64,000 nt of DNA from Ramlibacter ginsenosidimutans (GTDB taxonomy: Bacteria; Pseudomonadota; Gammaproteobacteria; Burkholderiales; Burkholderiaceae_C). Below are positions 33,475 through 41,181 of this stretch, piece after piece (position 1 is the first letter of the stretch; every line of letters starts with the position of its first letter). The translations under genes were made by a program, and so were the position numbers. The notes under the pieces were generated by a model. The model was not told where the DNA came from, did not search any database, and worked only from the letters and a program-made list of their open reading frames with translations. The stretch lies in the NCBI RefSeq assembly GCF_042678185.1, contig NZ_JBHUDQ010000011.1. The stretch is one strand, 5' to 3'.

Positions 33475-34317
33475 ATGAAGTTCCAAGGCTCCCAGAACTA
33501 CGTCGCGACCCAGGACCTGATGCTCGCGGTGAACGCGGCGATCACCCTCAAGCGCCCGCTGCTGGTGAAGGGGGAGCCGGGCACGGGCAAGACGATGCTG
33601 GCCGAGGAAGTGGCGCAGGCGCTGGACATGCCGCTGCTGCAGTGGCACATCAAGTCGACCACGAAGGCCCAGCAGGGGCTGTACGAGTACGACGCCGTGA
33701 GCCGGCTGCGCGACTCGCAGCTGGGCGACCAGCGCGTGAAGGACATCCACAACTACATCGTCAAGGGCGTGCTGTGGCAGGCGTTCACCGCCGACGCGCC
33801 GGTGGCGCTGCTGATCGACGAAATCGACAAGGCCGACATCGAGTTCCCCAACGACCTGCTGCGCGAGATCGACCGCATGGAGTTCTACGTCTACGAGACG
33901 CGCGAGCTGGTCCGGGCGAAGCACCGCCCGCTGGTGTTCATCACCTCGAACAACGAGAAGGAACTGCCGGACGCCTTCCTGCGCCGCTGCTTCTTCCACT
34001 ACATCAAGTTCCCGGATGCGGACACGATGAAGCAGATCGTGGACGTGCACTTCCCCGGCCTGAAGAAGGAACTGCTGGGCGCCGCGCTGAAGACCTTCTA
34101 CGACGTGCGCAACCTGCCCGGGCTGAAGAAGAAGCCCAGCACCTCCGAGCTGCTGGACTGGCTCAAGCTGCTGGTGGCCGAGGACATCCCGGTCGAGGCC
34201 CTGCAAAGCAGGGACGACAAGGTGGCCGTGCCGCCCCTGGTGGGCGCCTTGCTGAAGAACGAACAGGACGTGACCCTGTTCGAGAAACTCGTGTTCATGC
34301 AGCGGCACAACCGCTAG
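33475..34317 (+). CDS. MoxR-family AAA+ ATPase
   Basis: A 280-residue MoxR-type AAA+ ATPase. Walker A is GEPGTGKTML (about residues 36-45), Walker B LLIDEIDKAD near residue 115, and sensor 1 is VFITSNNEKELPDAFLRRC. MoxR ATPases act with VWA-domain proteins as metal-insertion or assembly chaperones. The partner VWA protein is encoded three genes downstream, so this is probably a MoxR/CoxE-like pair. Confidence 0.93.
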   Translation: MKFQGSQNYVATQDLMLAVNAAITLKRPLLVKGEPGTGKTMLAEEVAQALDMPLLQWHIKSTTKAQQGLYEYDAVSRLRDSQLGDQRVKDIHNYIVKGVLWQAFTADAPVALLIDEIDKADIEFPNDLLREIDRMEFYVYETRELVRAKHRPLVFITSNNEKELPDAFLRRCFFHYIKFPDADTMKQIVDVHFPGLKKELLGAALKTFYDVRNLPGLKKKPSTSELLDWLKLLVAEDIPVEALQSRDDKVAVPPLVGALLKNEQDVTLFEKLVFMQRHNR

Positions 34318-34323
34318 GGTTCC

Positions 34324-35247
34324 ATGCGCGCGTCCCGGCTCCTGCGCACCACCGGCTCCGCCTTGATGCTCGCCGCGGCGGCGGCGCGTGCCGAGGCACC
34401 CGCGCCTTCCTCGCCGCCCGGACCGGACCTGCGCAGCTTGTGCGAGACGATCTCGATGAACCCGGCGGACGGCAAGGAGCTGGCGCGCCGGTCCGAGTGC
34501 GTGCTCTCGGGCGTCCTGCCCAGCACCGACCGCATTGGGGAAGCGCGCATGCTGGCGAAGGCCGCACTCGCAGCCGGCGAGCCTTCGGGGGGCCTGATGC
34601 TGTATCTCGTGTTCCAGGCCGATCCCCGCAACCAGTTCGTGCGCGCAGGGCAACCCGATCTGCAGGCGTACCGGCGGCTGGCCGCGCGCAGCTTGCAGCA
34701 ACGGCAGGAGCAGGTCGAAGCAATCGAGGGGCTGGGCTTCGCGGCCGGCCGCAACCACGCGGCGGCGGGCGTGCTGCTGGCCACCTATTTCCACGGCACG
34801 GTCGCGCCCCGCAACGTGCAGCGCACGGGTGCGATCACCGCGCTGCTGCTGCGCAACGGCGAGCGCACACCCTCCGTGGAGCGGTTCGCGCACGAGGCGG
34901 ATGCCATCGTGCGGGTCGGCGCCGGCACGCAGGCTTCGGTGCGTGGCTTCATGGAGACCTACCGGCAAGCCGTCGACGTGGTGCGCAGCGCGTATGCGTC
35001 CCAAGCCGGCGCGGGCCGGGCCTGCGACGCGCCGCAACTGACATCGGTGAGCGCCGGCGCGATCCAGGGCGCGCAGTACCTGCCCCTGCAGGGCAACATG
35101 GTGCGGGACAGCTACCTGGTGCAGGGCGACTGGACGGAGTCCTGGACCTTCCAGGCCTGCGACCAGGAGATTCCTGTGAAGGTCGGCTTCGCCGCCGACG
35201 GCTGGGGCGGCACCACCTCCAGCGTCCATATTGACAAGGGTGATTGA
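34324..35247 (+). CDS. Hypothetical exported protein
   Basis: A 307-residue protein with an N-terminal Ala-rich signal-like segment (LLRTTGSALMLAAAAARAEA). No known domain is recognised. The C-terminal part contains a pair of Cys (GRACDAP and FQACDQ) likely to form a periplasmic disulfide, and repeated Gly-Gln motifs around TYFHGTVAPRNVQRTG. It follows moxR by 6 nt in the same direction, so it may be part of that operon. Confidence 0.72.
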   Translation: MRASRLLRTTGSALMLAAAAARAEAPAPSSPPGPDLRSLCETISMNPADGKELARRSECVLSGVLPSTDRIGEARMLAKAALAAGEPSGGLMLYLVFQADPRNQFVRAGQPDLQAYRRLAARSLQQRQEQVEAIEGLGFAAGRNHAAAGVLLATYFHGTVAPRNVQRTGAITALLLRNGERTPSVERFAHEADAIVRVGAGTQASVRGFMETYRQAVDVVRSAYASQAGAGRACDAPQLTSVSAGAIQGAQYLPLQGNMVRDSYLVQGDWTESWTFQACDQEIPVKVGFAADGWGGTTSSVHIDKGD

Positions 35248-35256
35248 GGACGAGGC

Positions 35257-35856
35257 ATGAGAACGCCGGAACCCGTGACGCTCACCGGCGGCAGCGTCCG
35301 CCTGGAGCCGCTGCGCACCGAACACGTCGCGCCGCTGGAAGCGGCCGCCCGCGACGGCGAACTGTGGAACCTGCGCGTGACCTCGGTCCCCGCGCCGGGC
35401 GAAACCGCCGCCTATGTCGCCGCCGGACTGAAGGGGCAGGCCGATGGCCACATGCTGCCCTTCGTCGTCGTCGACACGGCCTCGGGCCGCGTGATCGGCA
35501 GCACCCGCTATCACGACATCGTGCCGGCCGTGGAGCGGCTGGAGATCGGATACACCTGGTATGGCCGGAGCTGGCAGCGCACGCACGTCAACACCACGTG
35601 CAAGCTGCTGCTGATGCAGCACGCATTCGAGACGCTGGGCGCGCAGCTGGTGGGCTGGCGCACCGACAACTACAACTTCGCCTCGCAGCGCGCGATCGAG
35701 CGGCTGGGCGCGCGCCGGGACGGCGTGCTGCGCCACCACGCACTGCGGCGTGACGGCACGGTGCGCGACACCGTCATGTTCAGCCTGGCCGCAGGCGAAT
35801 GGCCCGAGGTCAAGGCGCACCTGCAGTACCAGCTCGCGCGCCCGCGCGGACAATAG
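35257..35856 (+). CDS. GNAT-family N-acetyltransferase (RimJ-like)
   Basis: A 199-residue GNAT acetyltransferase of the RimJ/RimL group. VRLEPLRTEHVAPLEAAA opens the fold, GSTRYHDIVPAVERLEIGYTWYGRSWQRTHVN is the acetyl-CoA and dimer-strand region, and NFASQRAIERLGARRDGVLRHHALRRDG closes the family domain. It transfers an acetyl group from acetyl-CoA to a protein or small-molecule amine. It lies between the MoxR-linked exported protein and the VWA gene. Confidence 0.92.
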   Translation: MRTPEPVTLTGGSVRLEPLRTEHVAPLEAAARDGELWNLRVTSVPAPGETAAYVAAGLKGQADGHMLPFVVVDTASGRVIGSTRYHDIVPAVERLEIGYTWYGRSWQRTHVNTTCKLLLMQHAFETLGAQLVGWRTDNYNFASQRAIERLGARRDGVLRHHALRRDGTVRDTVMFSLAAGEWPEVKAHLQYQLARPRGQ

Positions 35857-35865
35857 GAAAGCGCC

Positions 35866-37056
35866 ATGCTGATCGATTTCTTCTACACGCTGCGCAGCGC
35901 CAAGCTGCCGGTATCGGTCAAGGAATACCTGACGCTGCTCGAAGCGCTGCAGCAAGGCGTGGTCGGCCCGCAGAGCGACGGCGCCTGCAGCCTCGACGAC
36001 TTCTACTATCTCGCCCGCACCGCGCTGGTGAAGGACGAGAAGCACTACGACAAGTTCGACCGCGCCTTCGCCGCCTACTTCAAGGGCGTGGAAATGCTGG
36101 CGGATTTCAGCAAGGACGTGCCGCTCGAGTGGCTGCGCAAGAACCTGGAGCTCGAACTCTCGCCGGAGGAAAAGGCGAAGATCGAGAAGATGGGGTGGGA
36201 CGAGCTCATGGAGACGCTCAAGAAGCGCTTCGAGGAGCAGAAGGAGCGGCACGAAGGCGGCAGCAAGATGATCGGCACCGGCGGCACGTCGCCCTTCGGC
36301 GCCTACGGCTTCAACCCGCAGGGCATCCGCATCGGCCAGGACAAGAGCCGCAACAAGAGCGCCGTCAAGGTGTGGGACCAGCGCGCCTACAAGGACTACG
36401 ACGACAGCCAGGAACTGGGCACGCGCAACATCAAGATCGCGCTGCGGCGGCTGCGCAAGTTCGCGCGCGAGGGCGCCGAGGAGGAACTGGACCTGGACGA
36501 CACCATCAAGTCCACCGCCGCGAATGCGGGTTACCTGGACATCAAGATGGTGCCGGAGCGGCACAACAACGTGAAGGTGCTGCTGCTGATGGACGTGGGC
36601 GGCACGATGGACGAACACATCCACCGCGTCGAGGAGATGTTCTCCGCGGCGAAGGCGGAGTTCAAGCACCTGGAGTTCTACTACTTCCACAACTGCGTCT
36701 ACGACTTCATGTGGAAGAACAACCGGCGCCGCTTCAGCGAGAAGTTCGCGACCTGGGACATCATCCGCAAGTACAACAAGGACTACAAGCTGGTGTTCGT
36801 GGGCGACGCGACGATGAGCCCCTACGAGATCCTGCAGCCGGGCGGCAGCGTCGAATACAACAACGAGGAAGCCGGCGCCGAGTGGCTGCAACGCCTGACG
36901 AACGCCTTTCCCAAGTTCGCCTGGATCAATCCCGAGCCGCAAGGCGTGTGGCAGTACCGCCAGAGCATCGCCGTCATCCAGCAGTTGATGAACCAGCGCA
37001 TGTACCCGCTGACGATCAAGGGCCTCGAAGAGGCCATGCGGCTGCTGTCGAAGTAA
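35866..37056 (+). CDS. VWA domain protein (CoxE-like)
   Basis: A 396-residue protein with an N-terminal region (MLIDFFYTLRSAKLPVSVKEYL) and a C-terminal von Willebrand A domain in which the metal-binding loop reads LLLMDVGGTMDEHI instead of the usual DxSxS. It is a probable partner of the MoxR ATPase encoded upstream (33475). Many VWA/CoxE proteins in this position carry a DVGG-type MIDAS, so the change may be family-normal. Cytoplasmic. Confidence 0.9.
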   Translation: MLIDFFYTLRSAKLPVSVKEYLTLLEALQQGVVGPQSDGACSLDDFYYLARTALVKDEKHYDKFDRAFAAYFKGVEMLADFSKDVPLEWLRKNLELELSPEEKAKIEKMGWDELMETLKKRFEEQKERHEGGSKMIGTGGTSPFGAYGFNPQGIRIGQDKSRNKSAVKVWDQRAYKDYDDSQELGTRNIKIALRRLRKFAREGAEEELDLDDTIKSTAANAGYLDIKMVPERHNNVKVLLLMDVGGTMDEHIHRVEEMFSAAKAEFKHLEFYYFHNCVYDFMWKNNRRRFSEKFATWDIIRKYNKDYKLVFVGDATMSPYEILQPGGSVEYNNEEAGAEWLQRLTNAFPKFAWINPEPQGVWQYRQSIAVIQQLMNQRMYPLTIKGLEEAMRLLSK

Positions 37057-37257
37057 TCCTTTCGGGTTCGTTCGCGCCGAGAGGAGGAGCGGCGCTTGGT
37101 GCCGGAATCGCCCATGCGGGCCTTGGTGCGACGCCCCGGCCGCGCAGCCCGCCGCCCGTCCGATGTCCGACGCCGCCCGTAGCGGGCGCCCTACAGGTGC
37201 GAGAAATTTTCTTGCCTACCTTGGGTGGCTCGTCGCAGCATTCGTCCGAGTCCATCC

Positions 37258-37464
37258 ATGTCTACCCCCTTCGCGCCCCGCCGCCCCGTCTTCGACGCCG
37301 CTGCGCCTTGCCGCGAAGGCCGCGACAGCGAGCTCGCGCGCCGCACGACTGCCCTCGTGCTGTGCCCCCGCTCCGAAGCCGCGCCAGGTGGCTGGCTGTT
37401 GCTCCTCGCGGCCAGTTGCACGTACGTCGCCGTGCGCGCGCTCGAACTCACTTCGGCCTTCTGA
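37258..37464 (+). CDS. Possible small membrane protein
   Basis: A 68-residue frame starting MSTPFAPRRPVFDAAAP with one hydrophobic stretch near the C-terminus (GGWLLLLAASCTYVAVRAL). It sits between the VWA gene and tRNA-Arg and has no family match. Weak case; it may be non-coding. Confidence 0.35.
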   Translation: MSTPFAPRRPVFDAAAPCREGRDSELARRTTALVLCPRSEAAPGGWLLLLAASCTYVAVRALELTSAF

Positions 37465-37498
37465 CCGGGCTGGCACCGCGCCCTACAATGGCGCACTC

Positions 37499-37573
37499 GC
37501 CGCCGTAGTTCAATGGATAGAACGAGCGCCTCCTAAGCGCTAGATACAGGTTCGATTCCTGTCGGGGGCGCCA
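37499..37573 (+). tRNA. tRNA-Arg (CCU anticodon)
   Basis: A 75-nt cloverleaf ending in encoded CCA. The anticodon arm is AGCGC/GCGCT with loop CTCCTAA, anticodon CCT at 37532-37534, so it reads AGG Arg codons. T arm ACAGG/CCTGT with TTCGATT is normal. The acceptor stem GCCGCCG/CGGGGGC pairs fully except a G-G opposition at pairs 4-69. Confidence 0.93.
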
Positions 37574-37933
37574 GTGCGCACGCTGCGTCCGCATCAGGCG
37601 CAAGCACGCCGTCCGGCTGCACGCCACCCCATCTCGAACCTATTTGGCGGCCGCCATGGCCGGCATGTTCCCTGCGGCAACTCCGTGATCGGCGGGCCGT
37701 GCCCCGCTTCTGCGTTCTCCGCGCCATCCAGGACCCTCGGTGGCTACGTGTCCGCACCTCACGAATCCGACTCATTCCCTAAGCCGCGCCAAGCACGGGT
37801 CGTACGCACTTTGCGACATAGTTTCAACCTTTGTAGCACTTTGCCGCCTTTTGTACGATGGACCGCGGACAGTGCCTCGTTTAAAAAAGCCCGTCGGTAA
37901 CAGTTGTCACGCAGTCATGACGGTTCTAACAAT
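37574..37933. promoter_or_regulatory. Leader region of the LuxR-type gene
   Basis: About 360 nt between tRNA-Arg and the regulator start. GCACTTTGC occurs twice, at 37806-37814 and 37836-37844, exactly 30 nt apart (about three helical turns), flanked by GTACG at 37802 and 37853. The last 100 nt are AT-richer. This looks like an upstream regulatory region for the LuxR-type gene; no coding frame is convincing. Confidence 0.5.
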
Positions 37934-38938
37934 ATGAACGAACGTATTCCGGAGTGGTCCAGGCAGTTGTTCGCCGCGGCGATCAACGACGGCCGCTACG
38001 GCAACACATGGGCCGCGCTGGCCGAGCATCTCCACGCGTGCAGGGTACAACTGCTGCGGGATATCTCGATCGACGACACCACCGCGGGTGGAGTCCAGCC
38101 ATTCGACGCGGACGTGCGCCACCCGGTGCTCGCCCACACGCTGTCGGCGGGCGGCGCTCGCCATGGCCTGTGCGCATGCATCCGCCCTGCGGACCACGGA
38201 GCGGACGTCCTGGTCGTGCTGCGCACGGACAGTCCGTTCACGGAGGAGGAGCGTTCCTCGATCGAGATGCTGACGGCGCACATCCACGCCGCGCTGGATC
38301 TGCGGGACCAACTCGCGTCCACGTTGCCGACGGCTGCCAGCGTCGCCCTGTTGACCAAGCTGCTTCCCGTTCCTTGCCTGCTCACGGACGACGCGGGCCG
38401 CTGCATCGAGCGCAACGAGGCATTCGACCAGGTACTACCGACCCTGGCCGGATCGCTGCGCGCAGGCCGCGTCGTGTTCCAGGATTCGTTCCTCCAGGAT
38501 TCCTGGACTCAGGCGCTCCAGGAAGGCCGAGCGACCGCGATTGCGCAGTCGCTGCTGGCGACGACACGCAATGGCACACGGTGGAAGATGCACCTCGTGC
38601 CCTTCGCCTGCGTCGGGTCGCTGGCCGATCGCACGCCGCGCCACCTCACCTTCGCCCTGTTTGAGCGATTTGCCGCTCCGCCGACGCAAACGCTGACCGT
38701 GCCTTCATCGCGGCCCCTGACCAAGGCGGAACTCGAGGTGCTGGCAAGCCTGCTGCTCGGACAGACCGCCAAGGTGATCGCCCGCACGCGCGGGGCGTCC
38801 GTGAACACCGTGCGCAGCCAGATCACGGCAATCCTGGCGAAGACGGGTCAGCACACGCAGAAGGAACTGATCGCGTCCTTCAGCGCAAGCGCATTCGAGT
38901 CGCTGGTCTCGAGATACGAACCGGGCGATTCGCAATGA
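37934..38938 (+). CDS. LuxR-family transcriptional regulator
   Basis: A 334-residue regulator with a C-terminal LuxR/GerE helix-turn-helix (LTKAELEVLASLLLGQTAKVIARTRGASVNTVRSQITAILAKTG). The N-terminal two thirds may include a PAS-like segment (VALLTKLLPVPCLLTDDAGRCIERNEAFDQVL); no receiver domain is seen. The ATG giving MNERIPEW is chosen; an in-frame ATG lies ten codons upstream. It precedes the duplicated cupin/exported-protein units and may control them or the eps genes. Confidence 0.88.
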   Translation: MNERIPEWSRQLFAAAINDGRYGNTWAALAEHLHACRVQLLRDISIDDTTAGGVQPFDADVRHPVLAHTLSAGGARHGLCACIRPADHGADVLVVLRTDSPFTEEERSSIEMLTAHIHAALDLRDQLASTLPTAASVALLTKLLPVPCLLTDDAGRCIERNEAFDQVLPTLAGSLRAGRVVFQDSFLQDSWTQALQEGRATAIAQSLLATTRNGTRWKMHLVPFACVGSLADRTPRHLTFALFERFAAPPTQTLTVPSSRPLTKAELEVLASLLLGQTAKVIARTRGASVNTVRSQITAILAKTGQHTQKELIASFSASAFESLVSRYEPGDSQ

Positions 38939-39032
38939 AACGCGACAAGCGCTTGCAGTCGAGACGCAGCGCGTCATGCACTTGCATGTGCGCCCGCGCG
39001 ACCGTGGCGCGACCGGCACGGGGAGAGCGCTG

Positions 39033-39272
39033 ATGCACATGATGCGCGCGCACTATCCCGCCGGATTTCGCGTGCAGCCCGCGAGGCACGCCGACCATCG
39101 GGTGGCGACTGTGCTCGCTGGCACGCTGTACGTCGGTTTCGGTGAGCGGTTCGAGGAGAACCGGCTGGTCGCCGTCCCCAAGGGCGCTACGTGGACCATC
39201 CCCGCACGCCAGCCGTACTACCTGTGGGCCAAGGAAGGCGCCGTCCTGCTGCAGGTGATGGGCAACGACTGA
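39033..39272 (+). CDS. Cupin-domain protein, short
   Basis: A 79-residue cupin half: the pattern YPAGFRVQPARHADHRVATVLAGTLYVGFG followed by PKGATWTIPARQPYYLW matches the core of small RmlC-like cupins, but the about 60 N-terminal residues of the usual protein are missing and the first metal-binding HxH is reduced. The ATG at 39033 has GGGGAGA upstream; an in-frame ATG at 38976 is an alternative. It may be a remnant that still folds. A homologous copy at 40094 is frameshifted. Confidence 0.65.
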   Translation: MHMMRAHYPAGFRVQPARHADHRVATVLAGTLYVGFGERFEENRLVAVPKGATWTIPARQPYYLWAKEGAVLLQVMGND

Positions 39273-39315
39273 ATCGGCTGCGCGACGCGCACCCTGTCGG
39301 CCTCGCACCGATGCT

Positions 39316-39358
39316 TCCTTGGATTCCTTGGAGCTATTGGCAAGCCCGACCCGCTGAC
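39316..39358 (+). promoter_or_regulatory. 43-nt conserved leader element, copy A
   Basis: These 43 nt are identical to 40369-40411, although the flanking non-coding DNA is diverged. Both lie 36-38 nt before the exported-protein start codon. Strong conservation suggests a promoter or operator. TTGGCA occurs at the centre, but the spacing does not match a sigma-54 site. Confidence 0.6.
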
Positions 39359-39395
39359 TCAAACTGACGCGGCCCCACACTAGGAAGGCCGCCCC

Positions 39396-40004
39396 ATGCC
39401 GATCGCTCTTTTTCGCCCGCTCCTCCTCGCTTGGGTGCTCGCCTTTGCGGGTGTGGCGCAGGCCGCCACCATGACGGCTCCGGTCGACGCCGCGGGAAAT
39501 TTCGTGGTTACGGATACGACCGGCCCCCACACGCCGGTGAGCTACAGCTTCAACATCATCCCCACGACGTATCCGAACCCGACGGTCTATTTCGACCTGA
39601 ACGCGTTTGCCCAATCGCCTGCCGTCATCAAGACCCAGATCGCGGCCGCGTACTCCACGAGCGCCTCGCTGCTGGCGACGGCAAGTACCTGCGACCACTT
39701 CCCCTGTGCAGGAGCGAAGGCGACATCGACGAAGTTGACGCTCACGAACGTCTCCCCGTTCGACTACCTGGCGGTCCACTTCGGTGCCAACGAGCTGTTC
39801 TTCCACTGGGCGACTCCGATCACGTCCGTGGTGTTGACGGCGATCTGCGACGATTTCCCTGCCGGCCTGAGCAACTATCGCAGCTACCTCAGCCTCACCA
39901 CGCCCGTGACCGGCGCCCTCGCGCTGTTCCTCGGCGCGCTGGGATTCCTGGGACTGCGCCGCAAGGTGGTGCAGCCCAGGAGCGCTGGGCGGATGGCCGC
40001 CTGA
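39396..40004 (+). CDS. Exported protein with exosortase-type C-terminus (copy A)
   Basis: A 202-residue secreted protein: signal peptide (LLLAWVLAFAGVAQAA), a beta-rich body of unknown function, and a C-terminus of the exosortase type: short motif TPVTG, a hydrophobic helix (ALALFLGALGFLGL) and a basic RRK cluster, followed by 13 residues. It lacks the Pro-Glu-Pro of PEP-CTERM and is closest to the VPLPA-type signal. It is paralogous to the 40.4 kb protein. The probable fate is processing by the exosortase encoded at 51.5 kb. Confidence 0.82.
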   Translation: MPIALFRPLLLAWVLAFAGVAQAATMTAPVDAAGNFVVTDTTGPHTPVSYSFNIIPTTYPNPTVYFDLNAFAQSPAVIKTQIAAAYSTSASLLATASTCDHFPCAGAKATSTKLTLTNVSPFDYLAVHFGANELFFHWATPITSVVLTAICDDFPAGLSNYRSYLSLTTPVTGALALFLGALGFLGLRRKVVQPRSAGRMAA

Positions 40005-40093
40005 CGGTCCAAGCGCTTGCAGGCCGGGCGCGGCGCGCTCGTGCGTTTGCAGGTGCACCGGCGCACTCGCGGCGCGACAACCTCGGAGCGCTG

Positions 40094-40325
40094 ATGCACA
40101 TGATGCGCGCGCACGATCCGGCGGAATGTCGCATGCAGCCTGCGCAGCACTCAGACGACCGAGTGGGCACCGTCCTCGCCGGCACGCTGTACGTTTCGGC
40201 CAGCGGTTGGGGGAGCACCGGCTCGTCGCACGCCCAATAGCGGCACGTAGACCATCTCCGCAGCCCGCCCCGGCACCTGTGGGTCAAGGAAGGCGCCTCC
40301 TGCTGCAGGTGATTCGCCATCATTG
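40094..40325 (+). pseudogene. Decayed cupin copy
   Basis: The start MHMMRAHDPAECRMQPAQHSDDRVGTVLAGTLYV matches the 39033 cupin, then a small deletion shifts the frame near 40200, and the remaining homology (TGGGTCAAGGAAGGCGCC) continues in another frame. No intact product is possible. Confidence 0.8.
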
Positions 40326-40368
40326 AATCGCTGCGCGACGCGCGGCTTGTCGGGATCGCAGCGATGCG

Positions 40369-40411
40369 TCCTTGGATTCCTTGGAGCTATTGGCAAGCCC
40401 GACCCGCTGAC
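40369..40411 (+). promoter_or_regulatory. 43-nt conserved leader element, copy B
   Basis: Identical to 39316-39358 and lies 36 nt before the start of the second exported-protein gene. See copy A for the reading as promoter or operator. Confidence 0.6.
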
Positions 40412-40446
40412 CCAAACTGATTTGGCCCCACACCAGAAAGGCTGAT

Positions 40447-41046
40447 ATGTCACTTCCTCTTTTTCGTCCCATTCTCCTTGCATCGGTGCTCGCCCTCGCG
40501 GGGGCGGCGCAGGCCGCCACCATGACGGCACCGGTCGACGCGTCGGGAAATTTCACCGTCACGGATACGACCGGCCCCGGCACGCCCAGGACCTATAGTT
40601 TTAGGATTGACCCCACGACGGCGCCGACCCCGTCGATCTATTACGACAACAGCGTGCCCGACCAGTCCGTTGCCGACATCAAGATCGACATCGCGGCCGC
40701 GTACTCCACCACCGCTGCGAGGCTGTCCACCGCCAGTACCTGCGACAGCTTCAACTGTCCGGGAGCGACTGCGTCGTCGACCCAGCTGACGCTCAGGAGC
40801 GTCTCTCCGTTCGACTACCTGGCGGTCAACTTCGGCGCCAACGAACTGTTCTTCCACTGGGCGAGTCCGATTCAGAACGCGGTGTTGACGGCGGTGAACG
40901 GCTTCCCTGAGGGCCTGACCAACTACCGCAGCTACCTCACCACGCCCGTACCCGGCGCCCTCGCGCTGTTCCTGGGCGCGCTGGGTTTCCTGGGCCTGCG
41001 CCGCAAGGTGGTGCAGCCGCGGGGCGCCGAGCCCATGGCTGCTTAA
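40447..41046 (+). CDS. Exported protein with exosortase-type C-terminus (copy B)
   Basis: A 199-residue secreted paralogue of the 39396 protein, about two-thirds identical by eye. Signal peptide LLASVLALAGAAQAA, body with conserved SPFDYLAVNFGANELFFHW, and C-terminal TPVPG, then a hydrophobic helix and RRK, with a 13-residue tail. The TPVPG motif is closer to the VPLPA consensus than copy A. It is followed by a perfect intrinsic terminator. Confidence 0.84.
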   Translation: MSLPLFRPILLASVLALAGAAQAATMTAPVDASGNFTVTDTTGPGTPRTYSFRIDPTTAPTPSIYYDNSVPDQSVADIKIDIAAAYSTTAARLSTASTCDSFNCPGATASSTQLTLRSVSPFDYLAVNFGANELFFHWASPIQNAVLTAVNGFPEGLTNYRSYLTTPVPGALALFLGALGFLGLRRKVVQPRGAEPMAA

Positions 41047-41066
41047 GTACTCACGCAGGCAATGCC

Positions 41067-41108
41067 AAAAATGCCGTGCGCGAAAGCGCACGGCATTTTT
41101 CTTTCTTG
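41067..41108 (+). terminator. Rho-independent terminator
   Basis: A perfect 11-bp stem ATGCCGTGCGC/GCGCACGGCAT with a GAAA loop (41071-41096) is preceded by AAAA and followed by TTTTCTTTCTT. It lies 20 nt after the second exported-protein gene and closes the duplicated unit. This is the clearest intrinsic terminator in the window. Confidence 0.92.
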
Positions 41109-41181
41109 CAGCTTGCAGCGTTCGGCAAGGACATACGCCAGACGGAGGATGCTGCATGCTGCAAATGCGTGATGACTCCGG

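Larger units (their letters stand above)
38940..40005 (+). repeat. Tandem duplication, unit A
   Basis: Unit A spans from the sequence GACAAGCGCTTGCAG at 38944 through the end of the first exported-protein gene; unit B (40006-41047) repeats the same order: spacer, cupin, 43-nt conserved leader, exported protein. The units are about 1.06 kb and diverged at many bases, so the duplication is not recent. Confidence 0.85.
40006..41047 (+). repeat. Tandem duplication, unit B
   Basis: Second copy of the cupin plus exported-protein unit. Its spacer carries CAAGCGCTTGCAG as in unit A. The cupin part has decayed, while the exported-protein frame is intact. Confidence 0.85.

Noticed and set aside
33421..36942. 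Open minus-strand frame of 1173 codons opposite moxR, the exported protein, the acetyltransferase and the VWA gene
   Set aside because: It is the mirror frame of four well-supported plus-strand genes in GC-rich DNA, and its translation is low-complexity (HVHQQQ, RAG, VLHQ repeats) with no family match.
39336..39358. Sigma-54 promoter at TTGGCA in the 43-nt leader
   Set aside because: The GC pair expected at -12 is not at the right spacing (TGGC and GC are two bases too far apart), so a sigma-54 site is not supported.
39396..41046. Canonical PEP-CTERM proteins
   Set aside because: No Pro-Glu-Pro motif precedes the C-terminal helix in either protein; the signal is closer to the VPLPA type.
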